From Fimousia sp036311565 (GTDB taxonomy: Bacteria; Bacillota; Clostridia; Lachnospirales; Lachnospiraceae): 51,180 nucleotides of DNA. Under the pieces are notes generated by a model, which saw nothing but the letters and a program-made list of their open reading frames with translations, had not been told where the DNA came from and ran no database searches. A program made the translations under genes and the position numbers. This document shows, piece after piece, positions 42,801 through 49,925 of this stretch; within the stretch, counting starts at the first letter, position 1; every line of letters begins with the position of its first letter. The DNA is taken from positions 1-51,180 of the forward strand of contig JAXJPR010000030.1 in assembly GCA_036311565.1 (NCBI GenBank), in the 5' to 3' direction.

Positions 42801-43714
42801 CCAGAGAAAAGTTAAAGAATATGAAAATTACGGCAACTTTTGCAGGAGAAGAAAAAGAGGTATCATTATCTCAGATTGCCAAGATTGAAAGTTCTGACAG
42901 TTTATCCAGTATTCAGAGGGAAAATCAGACTCGTTACATCAATGTTACGGCAGAAGTAAAAGATGGATATAATACTACGTTATTAAATAATAAAATTGAA
43001 AAGAAATTAGAAAAAATAGAACTTCCAAACGGCTATAGCCTGGAAATGGGAGGCGAGGCAGAATCTGTTTATGAAATGATGGAACAGCTTGGATTAATGT
43101 TAGTATTAGCAATTGTATTTATGTATTTAATTATGGTGGCACAGTTCCAGTCTCTGTTATCACCATTTATCATCTTATTTACGATTCCACTTGCTTTTAC
43201 AGGAGGATTGTTCGCACTTCTCATCGCAGGAATGGATTTAAGTGTCATTGCTATGATTGGTTTTGTAATGCTTTCAGGTATTATTGTTAATAATGGTATT
43301 GTACTGGTAGATACGATTAATCAGTTAAGAGAAGGAGGATATGAAAAGAACGAAGCAATTATTACTGCAGGATCTATGCGTATTCGTCCAATTTTTATGA
43401 CGGCACTTACTACTATTCTTGGTTTATCTACAATGTGTGCGGGAATTGGAATGGGAGCAGAAATGACACAGCCTATGGCAGTAGTTACCGTTGGCGGCTT
43501 GATTTATGGTACATTATTGACTTTAATTGTAATTCCTTGTATTTATAGCCTGTTGAACAAAGAAAAAGAAGCGGGTAATCCAGGAAGGAACTTCCGTTTT
43601 TCAAAAAGAAAATCTGGAAAATGGAGTCAGAGCTGGAAAGAAACATTCAAAAATTTGACCATAAAGAAAAAGCAGTCATCTGATGAACAAAAACATTCAG
43701 ATTGTGACCAGTAA
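39899..43714 (+). CDS. RND-family exporter with a large coiled-coil insertion
   Basis: A 1271-residue polytopic exporter of the AcrB/SwrC type. The first span is at about 10-29, followed by the pore domain signature (TYGGASPEEVEETVTKTVE). Spans 2-6 are near 545-690, including GLALGVGMLVDNSIVVIENIYR, where the proton-relay Asp is present. A second half repeats the pattern, with GFVMLSGIIVNNGIVLVDTINQLREGG. Between about residues 195 and 403 a Lys/Glu/Gln-rich coiled coil of roughly 200 residues is inserted after NVIIDEEKIAKLND, where ordinary RND pumps have a short connection in the docking region. No adaptor or outer-membrane channel gene accompanies it. AAAAGGAGAAG precedes the start. The substrate is unknown; drugs, lipids or surfactins are typical of the family. 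Confidence 0.88.
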   Translation: MIEKFSVRKPYTVIVAVILVIILGVVSFTKMQTDLLPNMNLPYVLVMTTYGGASPEEVEETVTKTVEQSLASVSGLSNMTSQSSENLSLVTLEFEDDTNMDSVTLEIRESLDMITDSLPEEVGNPTIMKISMDMIPVLVTAIDSDQMEAGELSQYVESTLEPAVESVDGVASVSTSGLLEENINVIIDEEKIAKLNDKIQDAINGEFDEAEAKLEEAESKVEEAKNELSSQRASANAQLSKAKKALNDAQLSTTEKEIQVTSSKMTLESKIQEVKAQQKELEATVKNLNTQLKKLQEAGLGDSDEAKALKTQIAGYKKTITNLKSTVKSLNKQVSKLETALKQIQSGKKTINAKIQTLDEQSAEATSKLNSAEITIASNSSKIASQKEELETARDEALEAANMSKNITVDTVKSLLQAQNFEMPAGYITEDNVQYLVRVGDKVTSQKELEEMVLMDVGVDGIDPIRLKDVADVAVVNNAADTYCKVNGNDGIILSIQKQSTYSSAEVSDSISEKLEKLTSSKEGMHYTNLMDQGIYIDMIVESVLQNLIYGAILAMIILFLFLKDIRPTLVISLSIPISVVFALVLMYFTGITLNIISLSGLALGVGMLVDNSIVVIENIYRLRKNGMEVREAAVEGARGVGGAITASTLTTISVFLPIVFTTGLTKELFTDMALTIGFSLVASLIVAVTVVPMMASGILSKISSKDNRTVEKVKHVYEGMMEKVLSKRAVVLVVTMALFAGSIWGIAQKGFSLFPEMESTQMSMTLTMPEGSSQEEMADMANTVVAKVLEIKGVETIGSMESSGSTLLSMGSSGNQKTVTMYVMLKEDKELTNAQIQKQIEKKTKDFDCELDISSSTMDMGSIAGNGISVVIKGSDMDELRAISDQVADVITKTRGTTEVSNGQEETTEEVHIVVDKKKAVENGLTVAQVYQAISAELAEGTTATSVTQGEDTYDVVVEKNSSYAASREKLKNMKITATFAGEEKEVSLSQIAKIESSDSLSSIQRENQTRYINVTAEVKDGYNTTLLNNKIEKKLEKIELPNGYSLEMGGEAESVYEMMEQLGLMLVLAIVFMYLIMVAQFQSLLSPFIILFTIPLAFTGGLFALLIAGMDLSVIAMIGFVMLSGIIVNNGIVLVDTINQLREGGYEKNEAIITAGSMRIRPIFMTALTTILGLSTMCAGIGMGAEMTQPMAVVTVGGLIYGTLLTLIVIPCIYSLLNKEKEAGNPGRNFRFSKRKSGKWSQSWKETFKNLTIKKKQSSDEQKHSDCDQ

Positions 43715-43750
43715 ATAAATTTACATATAGGATGATAGTATAAAAAAGAT

Positions 43751-43786
43751 GGCATCGTACAATGATATTTGTACGGTGCCTCTATA
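43751..43786 (+). terminator. Probable terminator after the RND gene
   Basis: GGCATCGTACAA (43751-43762) pairs with TTGTACGGTGCC (43769-43780), with one G-T pair, followed by a weakly T-rich TCTATATCATTT. Confidence 0.6.
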
Positions 43787-43900
43787 TCATTTATAGGAAG
43801 ATATTTGAGTCTTATAAATGGAGGAAGCAAAGGATGGATTTGCATTTCTGATTACTATCCTATATAATGAAATTAACTTTAGGCTGGGGGATGCACGCAT

Positions 43901-44629
43901 ATGAAGAAAAAATTTATGTTTGATACCATTCGATTAAATAAATATTTGAGTGATGCAGGAATATGTTCCAGAAGGCAGGCGGATATATTTATCCAGAATG
44001 GTTTGGTAACTGTTGATGGGAAAAAAGCAGTACCTGGAATGAAAGTAACGAAAAAACAAAATATTTGTTTTCAGGGAAAACCAGTGGAATTAGTGGAAGA
44101 ACTGGAGTTAATCGCATTTAATAAACCCCGGGGAATTGTATGTACGGCGCAGAAAAAAGAAAAAGATAATATTATTGATTTTATAAATTACCATACAAAG
44201 ATTTATCCAATTGGAAGGCTGGATAAAGATTCAGAAGGGCTGATCTTACTTACCAATGATGGAGAGATATCTAACCGCATTCAGAAAGCAAGATATTATC
44301 ACGAAAAGGAATATATTGTTACCGTTGATAAACCAATTACTATTGAATTTTTATATGGTATGCGAAACGGGGTGCCAATTTTAAATACAGTAACACGAAA
44401 ATGCAGAGTAAAAAAACTGAGTAAAAATCAGTTTTCTATTATTCTGACACAAGGGTTGAACAGACAGATTCGAAGAATGTGTGAATATTTTGGATATCGT
44501 GTGTTGAATTTAAGAAGAGTACGTATCATGAATATAGAACTGGGAAAATTAAAAACAGGTACGTATCGGAAATTGACCAGAAATGAAATTAGTAAGTTGA
44601 AGAAGGAGCTTTTTGATGAGTCAGAATAG
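43901..44629 (+). CDS. Pseudouridine synthase of the RsuA/RluF family
   Basis: Isomerises uridine to pseudouridine in rRNA. It is 242 residues long. An N-terminal S4 RNA-binding domain (IRLNKYLSDAGICSRRQADIFI, about 8-29) precedes the catalytic domain. The catalytic Asp is in PIGRLDKDSEGLILLTNDG near residue 108. GLNRQIRRMCEYFGYRVLNLRRVRI closes the family pattern. It resembles RluF more than RsuA, but the target site cannot be fixed by eye. Its last 14 bases overlap the DNA ligase gene, whose AAGGAG lies within this gene. Confidence 0.9.
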   Translation: MKKKFMFDTIRLNKYLSDAGICSRRQADIFIQNGLVTVDGKKAVPGMKVTKKQNICFQGKPVELVEELELIAFNKPRGIVCTAQKKEKDNIIDFINYHTKIYPIGRLDKDSEGLILLTNDGEISNRIQKARYYHEKEYIVTVDKPITIEFLYGMRNGVPILNTVTRKCRVKKLSKNQFSIILTQGLNRQIRRMCEYFGYRVLNLRRVRIMNIELGKLKTGTYRKLTRNEISKLKKELFDESE

Positions 44630-46568
44630 TAGAATGAAACAGCTGATTGAGCTGTTGAATGAAGCAGGAAAAGCTTATTATCAGGAAAATAGAGAAATTA
44701 TGAGCAATCGTGAGTATGATGAATTGTATGATGAACTGGTTGCTCTTGAAAAGGAAACGAATACAGTATTTGCCAATAGTCCGACGATACATGTCGGATA
44801 TGAACTTTTGACGGAGTTAGAAAAAGAAACACATGAGTCGCCAATGCTTTCTTTGGATAAGACAAAAGATGTGGAGGCACTGGCACAATGGCTGGGAAAC
44901 CAGGAAGGAATTTTATCCTGGAAATTAGATGGGCTGACAATTGTGCTCACTTATGAAGATGGAAAGCTTAAAAAAGCAGTGACAAGAGGAAATGGACAAG
45001 TTGGTGAAGTTATTACTAATAATGCAAAGACATTTAAAAATCTTCCTGCTATGATTGACTTTAAAGGAAAATTAGTTTTAAGAGGAGAAGCTATCATTAA
45101 GTATTCGGATTTTGAAGTGATTAATGCGAAAATCCAGGATGTGGATGCTAAATATAAGAATCCAAGAAACTTATGCAGTGGTTCTGTAAGACAGCTGAAT
45201 AATGAAGTGACTGCTCAAAGAAATGTACAGTTTTATGCATTTCATTTAGTGAGTGCAGAAGGAATTAAACTTTCTAACTCAATCGAAGAACGAATGCAGT
45301 GGCTTTCCGATCTTGGGTTTCAGGTCGTAGAACACGTGAGCGTGAAAAAAGATACCATTGGAAAGACTGTGGAGCAGTTTTCCAATCGAATTGCTCAGAT
45401 GGATGAACCATCGGATGGTCTTGTGCTGATCTATAATGACATTGTGTATGGAGAAAGCCTTGGAAGAACTGCTAAATTTCCACGTAATTCCATTGCTTTT
45501 AAGTGGGCAGATGAGACAGCAGTGACCAGACTTTCATATATCGAATGGAGTCCATCCAGAACAGGACTAATTAATCCGGTCGCTGTCTTTGAACCAGTAG
45601 AATTAGAAGGGTCAACAGTCAGTCGGGCAAGTCTTCACAATTTGAGTATTGTAGAGCAGCTGGAACTTGGCGAGGGAGATGAAATTACAGTATATAAGGC
45701 AAATATGATTATCCCTCAGGTAGCGGAAAATCTTACTAGAAGTAATACTATTGTTCCTGCAGCGTATTGTCCAGCCTGTGGTGCGAACACGACGATTAAT
45801 GAGGAAAATGGAGTAAAATCCCTATATTGTTCCAACGATTTTTGCAGTGCAAAGAAATTAAAATTATTTAGTCACTTTGTTTCCCGCGATGCTATGAATA
45901 TTGACGGGATGTCAGAAGCAACCTTGAATAAGATGATCGATCAGGAATTATTGGTTGAATTATATGATCTTTACTCTCTCCATGAGCACAAAGAAGAGAT
46001 TGTTGCCATGGAAGGATTCGGAGAAAAATCTTATGATAATCTAATCAAATCCATTGAAAAATCAAAAGAAGTAGTCTTGCCAAACTTTATTTATGCCCTT
46101 GGTATTTTAAATATTGGATTGTCTAATGCGAAGCTTATTTGTAAACATTTTCATTCTGATTGGAATGCAATGAAAAGGGCAAAGGTGGAAGAATTAGTCA
46201 AAATCGATGGAATTGGGCAGGTTATTGCTGAATCTATGGTTCATTATTTTTCCAATGAACATAACAAAATGATATTAACAAAACTGGAAGAAATTCTTAC
46301 ATTTATAAAACTGGAAGAAAGCGGCAGCGATGCAGTCTTAGAAGGAATCAATTTTGTTATTACAGGATCTGTGCATCATTTTAAAAATCGTAAAGAAATA
46401 AAAGAAAAAGTGGAAGAACTGGGAGGAAAAGTAACGGGTTCGGTTACTTCCAAAACAAATTATTTAATTAATAATGATATCAGCAGCAGTTCCTCAAAAA
46501 ACAAGAAAGCAAAAGAATTAGGAATTCCAATCATCACAGAGGAACAGTTTATAGATATGATTGGTTAG
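44616..46568 (+). CDS. ligA: NAD-dependent DNA ligase, divergent form
   Basis: Seals nicks using NAD+. It is 650 residues from ATG 44616, which follows AAGGAG at 44603-44608. The domain order is normal: Ia (YYQENREIMSNREYDELYDEL), adenylation with Lys103 in KLDG, OB fold, zinc finger with Cys385, Cys388, Cys405 and Cys410, HhH region, and a C-terminal BRCT domain from about 575. Several usually fixed residues differ. Motif IV reads DGLVLI (267-272) where E. coli has DGVVIK, so the essential Lys is Ile. TRGDG is TRGNG, and the Ia Asp in the S/P-D-x-E-Y-D pattern is Asn. It may be a second ligase beside a canonical LigA elsewhere. Confidence 0.88.
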   Translation: MSQNSRMKQLIELLNEAGKAYYQENREIMSNREYDELYDELVALEKETNTVFANSPTIHVGYELLTELEKETHESPMLSLDKTKDVEALAQWLGNQEGILSWKLDGLTIVLTYEDGKLKKAVTRGNGQVGEVITNNAKTFKNLPAMIDFKGKLVLRGEAIIKYSDFEVINAKIQDVDAKYKNPRNLCSGSVRQLNNEVTAQRNVQFYAFHLVSAEGIKLSNSIEERMQWLSDLGFQVVEHVSVKKDTIGKTVEQFSNRIAQMDEPSDGLVLIYNDIVYGESLGRTAKFPRNSIAFKWADETAVTRLSYIEWSPSRTGLINPVAVFEPVELEGSTVSRASLHNLSIVEQLELGEGDEITVYKANMIIPQVAENLTRSNTIVPAAYCPACGANTTINEENGVKSLYCSNDFCSAKKLKLFSHFVSRDAMNIDGMSEATLNKMIDQELLVELYDLYSLHEHKEEIVAMEGFGEKSYDNLIKSIEKSKEVVLPNFIYALGILNIGLSNAKLICKHFHSDWNAMKRAKVEELVKIDGIGQVIAESMVHYFSNEHNKMILTKLEEILTFIKLEESGSDAVLEGINFVITGSVHHFKNRKEIKEKVEELGGKVTGSVTSKTNYLINNDISSSSSKNKKAKELGIPIITEEQFIDMIG

Positions 46569-46583
46569 GAAGGTGGTTTTAGT

Positions 46584-47507
46584 ATGCCGATTAGAATCGA
46601 TAAAGAATTGCCGGCGAAAAAAATCTTAGAAAAGGAAAATGTATTTGTCATGGATATGGAGAGAGCAATTTCACAGGATATCCGTCCGTTGGAAATTTTG
46701 ATCTTAAATCTGATGCCAACGAAACAAGATACTGAGTTGCATTTGCTTCGCAGTCTTTCTAATACTCCTTTACAGATTGACATTACATTTTTGCAGACAG
46801 AAAGTTATCGCCCAAGACATGTTTCGGAATCTCATATGGAAAAGTTTTATACTTTTTTTTCTGCAATCAGACATAAAAAATTTGATGGGTTGATTATTAC
46901 AGGAGCACCATTAGAAAAGATTGAATTTGAAGAAGTAAAATACTGGGAAGAATTAAAAGAAATTATGGAGTGGTCAAAGACCAATGTAACTTCTACCCTT
47001 CATATCTGCTGGGGAGCACAGGCAGGTCTGTATTATCACTATGGAATTAAGAAAATTTTTCTGGATAAAAAACTTTCTGGTGTATATAAACACTATCCAT
47101 TACATAAGAAAACACCATTGGTAAGAGGATTTGATGATGTCTTTTATGTACCCCATTCCCGCTATACAGCCAGTGATATGGAAGCAATTCGCAAACATCC
47201 GGATCTAACGATCGTAGGAGAATCGAAGGAAGCAGGACCATATTTAATTATGGATGAATCGGGAAGTCAGATTTTTGTAACAGGACATCCGGAATATGAT
47301 GTAATGACATTGGATTATGAATATAAGCGCGATGTGGCAAAAGGTCTGGATATTGAAGTTCCTCAAAATTATTATGTGGATGATGATCCTGCAAAAGGAC
47401 CAATCAAATCATGGAGGTGTCATGCCAATATGATGTATACCAATTGGCTTAATTACTATGTATATCAGACGACACCATATGATTTGGGAAACCAAAAGGA
47501 AAAATAG
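46584..47507 (+). CDS. metA: Homoserine O-acyltransferase MetA, predicted acetyl-CoA specific
   Basis: Activates homoserine in methionine synthesis. It is 307 residues long. The catalytic Cys142 is in HICWGAQAGLYYHYG; His235 and Glu237 are in TGHPEYD. Residue 111 is Glu (TGAPLEKIEF). Published work on MetA proteins links Glu111 to acetyl-CoA use and Gly111 to succinyl-CoA use, so this enzyme is predicted to be an O-acetyltransferase in spite of the usual succinyltransferase label. AGGAAGGTGG precedes the start, 15 bases after ligA. No SAM riboswitch is visible upstream. Confidence 0.94.
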   Translation: MPIRIDKELPAKKILEKENVFVMDMERAISQDIRPLEILILNLMPTKQDTELHLLRSLSNTPLQIDITFLQTESYRPRHVSESHMEKFYTFFSAIRHKKFDGLIITGAPLEKIEFEEVKYWEELKEIMEWSKTNVTSTLHICWGAQAGLYYHYGIKKIFLDKKLSGVYKHYPLHKKTPLVRGFDDVFYVPHSRYTASDMEAIRKHPDLTIVGESKEAGPYLIMDESGSQIFVTGHPEYDVMTLDYEYKRDVAKGLDIEVPQNYYVDDDPAKGPIKSWRCHANMMYTNWLNYYVYQTTPYDLGNQKEK

Positions 47508-47537
47508 ACGGAGAATGAGAGAAAAGAGGAGACTTTT

Positions 47538-48332
47538 ATGATAAAACTTATAGTTACCGATGTGGATGATACTGTTGTGAAGGAAGGCAGCAGGAACCTA
47601 AATCCCGAATATTTTGAAGTGATTCGTGAATTTCGAAAAAAAGGAGTGTTATTTGCTGTTGCCAGTGGACGACAAAAACCAAGTATTCGAAAAACATTCG
47701 CACCAGTAGAAGATCAGTTGATTTTTCTTGCAGACAATGGAACAGATATTACGGCTAAAGATTTTATTACGTCCATGAAATTTAATGATGAAGATTACAG
47801 GCAGCTGGCTGCAGATATTAAAGCATTGGATGATGAGTACGAAATTATGGCATGTAAGCCAGGTTGTTCTTTTATTGAAAGAAAAAATGAAAATTATTAT
47901 AAACGGATGACAGAAAGTTATGGATATTATGCGGAAATCGTTGAAGATGTAAGCGAATTAAATGATGTTTGTAAAGTTTCTCTCTTTTGTAAAAATGGAA
48001 TTGCACCTGAGGTAGAAAAGAAAATGAAAGCGCTTTGGTCTGATAAGATTGATGTTTGTCTGGCAGGAGAATTATTCCTTGATTTTATGGCAAAAGGCTG
48101 CAATAAAGGAAAAGCACTTTCTATTATTCAGGAACACTATAACATTAAGCCAGAGGAAACAGTGGCTTTTGGAAATGCAGATAATGATGTTTCCATGATT
48201 CAAAATGCAGGTCATAGTTATGCGGTGGCAAATGCCAGTGATAATTTAAAGAATGCAGCAAAAGAAATCATTGGGCCAATGAAAGAAGATGCTGTGCTTA
48301 AGAAAATGAAAGAATTATTAAAAGAACTGTAA
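47538..48332 (+). CDS. HAD-superfamily phosphatase, Cof type
   Basis: A 264-residue cytosolic phosphatase of the Cof/YidA group that acts on sugar phosphates or flavin phosphates. Motif I is TDVDDTVV (residues 7-14) with the nucleophile Asp8, motif II is AVASGRQ, and motif IV is FGNADNDVSMIQNAGHSYAVANA near 213. A C2-type cap domain lies between. AGAGGAGA precedes the start. The exact substrate is unknown. It is the last intact gene before the decayed region. Confidence 0.9.
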   Translation: MIKLIVTDVDDTVVKEGSRNLNPEYFEVIREFRKKGVLFAVASGRQKPSIRKTFAPVEDQLIFLADNGTDITAKDFITSMKFNDEDYRQLAADIKALDDEYEIMACKPGCSFIERKNENYYKRMTESYGYYAEIVEDVSELNDVCKVSLFCKNGIAPEVEKKMKALWSDKIDVCLAGELFLDFMAKGCNKGKALSIIQEHYNIKPEETVAFGNADNDVSMIQNAGHSYAVANASDNLKNAAKEIIGPMKEDAVLKKMKELLKEL

Positions 48333-48377
48333 AATAAGCAATACCTGGTCTTGCAGTCAGGTATTGCTTATTTTTAT
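48332..48377 (+). terminator. Strong intrinsic terminator after the HAD gene
   Basis: A perfect 16-bp stem (48332-48347 with 48358-48373, containing GCAATACCTG) is followed by more T. It marks the edge between intact genes and the decayed block. Confidence 0.9.
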
Positions 48378-48405
48378 GCTTAGACACAGTGTATTTTGAA
48401 GGACG

Positions 48406-48540
48406 ATGAAAATAGGTATTCTCTCCGCATTAGAATACCGCCTGCTTCTGGTATTTTTCAACAATTCAAGAACCATCATTACAAGAGACAGGATTCTGGG
48501 TGAACTGAGGGATGCGTCAGGTGAATTTGTTTCAGCTGAC
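48406..48540 (+). pseudogene. Response regulator fragment (OmpR-type DNA-binding domain only)
   Basis: The peptide LSALEYRLLLVFFNNSRTII and the following TRDRILGELRDASGEFV match the middle of an OmpR/PhoB winged-helix domain. The whole receiver domain and the end of the DNA-binding domain are missing. The frame continues to 48609 but loses similarity after about residue 45. It is the first remnant of a two-component and ABC transporter locus. Confidence 0.75.
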
Positions 48541-48605
48541 GCCTATGGGTTGCTGTTTGTGTTGTTTACAAAAGCACGTTATAAGTGCATTGCACATATT
48601 TCTGA

Positions 48606-49408
48606 ATAAATCGATTATGTGCTTCATAATGTCGAATATTTGTATATCAGCGATGCGGAGGAGGGGGGAGCTTTCCATTCTACAGGATGAGATCACCAAA
48701 ATGACGATGTGTATTCGTGAGCAGAACAATGCACTAAGAAAAGAAAAAGTTCATCTTGCAGATTCCCTTGCCGACATCGCCCATCAGCTCCGTACACCCC
48801 TTATCTCAGCCAATCTCATTTTGGCGCTATTAGAACAGGAGCAAAAGGAAGCAAAAAAGAAAGCACTATTGTGCGAATTGGAAGAATTATTCGTTCAGAT
48901 GGAGTGGCTGGTGAATTCCCTGTTGAAACTATCAAGGCTGGATGCCGGGGTCGTAGAATTTTATAGCGAGCCTATAGCTGTCAGACGATTGCTACAGACT
49001 GCAATTCATCCACTCCAGATTTCTATGGTGATGCACAATATAAGTTTAAAAATGGATATGCCGGATGAAATGCAGCTCCAAGGTGATTTAAGCTGGCTTT
49101 CCGAAGCAATCCAGAATATTTTGAAAAATTGCATTCAGAGTGTTGGCGATGATGGAATGATTCAAATGACTGGTATGGACACTTTACTGTATAGTGAGAT
49201 TTCCATTTGTGATAACGGTCCTGGCTTTGAAAGGGAGGATTTGCCACGACTGTTTGAACGATTTTATTATGGAAAAGATTCCAGTACTGCAGGATTTAGC
49301 ATTGGATTGTCTCGCTGTAAAATAATCATTACCCGGAATGGTGGAACAATTAATGTCAGAAAACATCCACAGGGTGGTGCTGTATTCTGTATCCGTTTTC
49401 CAAAGTGA
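48606..49408 (+). pseudogene. Histidine kinase remnant lacking its sensor and membrane part
   Basis: The catalytic part is readable: H-box IAHQLRTPL, N-box IQNILKNCIQSV and G-box DNGPGFEREDLPRLFERFYY with GFSIGLSR. No membrane spans or sensor domain precede it. The HAMP-like linker (EYLYISDAEEG) is in a different frame from the kinase core. The shift falls in a run of six G at 48663-48668; five G would restore EEGELSIL. The kinase core itself is open from here to its stop, so a truncated soluble kinase might still be made, but no start with a ribosome binding site is evident. It resembles kinases that pair with peptide-antibiotic resistance transporters. Confidence 0.75.
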
Positions 49409-49490
49409 CAGATTTCTCCCTAAAATGTAACCGGTCCGTAATATGAAAATTCTATTATAGGGGTGAATCAAAAGAAAAGAGATTCCCATA

Positions 49491-49925
49491 ATGGAGTTTT
49501 TAAAAGTTGAAAATCTATGTAAAGTTTATGGTAAGGGTGAGAATCAGGTTATCGCATTAGACAATGTTTCCCTTATTATTGAGAAGGGGGATTTTACTGC
49601 TATCATCGGTTCTTCTGGTTCTGGTAAATCTACTCTGCTTCACGCCATCGCAGGTGTGGATGTACCCATCAGCGGAAAAATTTACCTGATATGCTTGGCC
49701 TGCAGAAATGAAAGAACCATCTTCCTAATCAGCTTTCCGGTGACTAGCAGCAACGCGTCGCTATCCGACGTGCTTTGATGAATGCTCCGGCAGTCATGCT
49801 GGTAGATGAACCTACAGGTAGTCTGGACAGCTGAAATGGACATGGGATTATTAAATTGTTGAAAGAAAGCAACCAGCGATATAACCAGACGCTGATTATT
49901 GTGACGCATGATGAAGGTATTGCCT
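49491..49925 (+). pseudogene. ABC transporter ATPase, decayed (internal deletion and stops)
   Basis: The first 65 codons (ATG 49491) encode a normal start with Walker A IIGSSGSGKSTLLHAIAG. After GKIY the Q-loop region is deleted and the frame changes. The remnant continues as DMLGLQK, then NHLPNQLSG, ALMNAPAVMLVDEPTGSLDS and LLKESNQRYNQTLIIVTHDE, interrupted by TGA at 49709, TAG at 49745 (inside the LSGGQ signature) and TGA at 49832. The C-terminus is missing and the sequence runs directly, in the same frame, into the permease remnant. It cannot make a working ATPase. Confidence 0.88.

Noticed and set aside
43818..43904. 28-codon frame before the pseudouridine synthase gene
   Set aside because: No ribosome binding site, and it overlaps the next gene start.
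46569..46583. SAM riboswitch before metA
   Set aside because: Only 15 bases separate ligA and metA.
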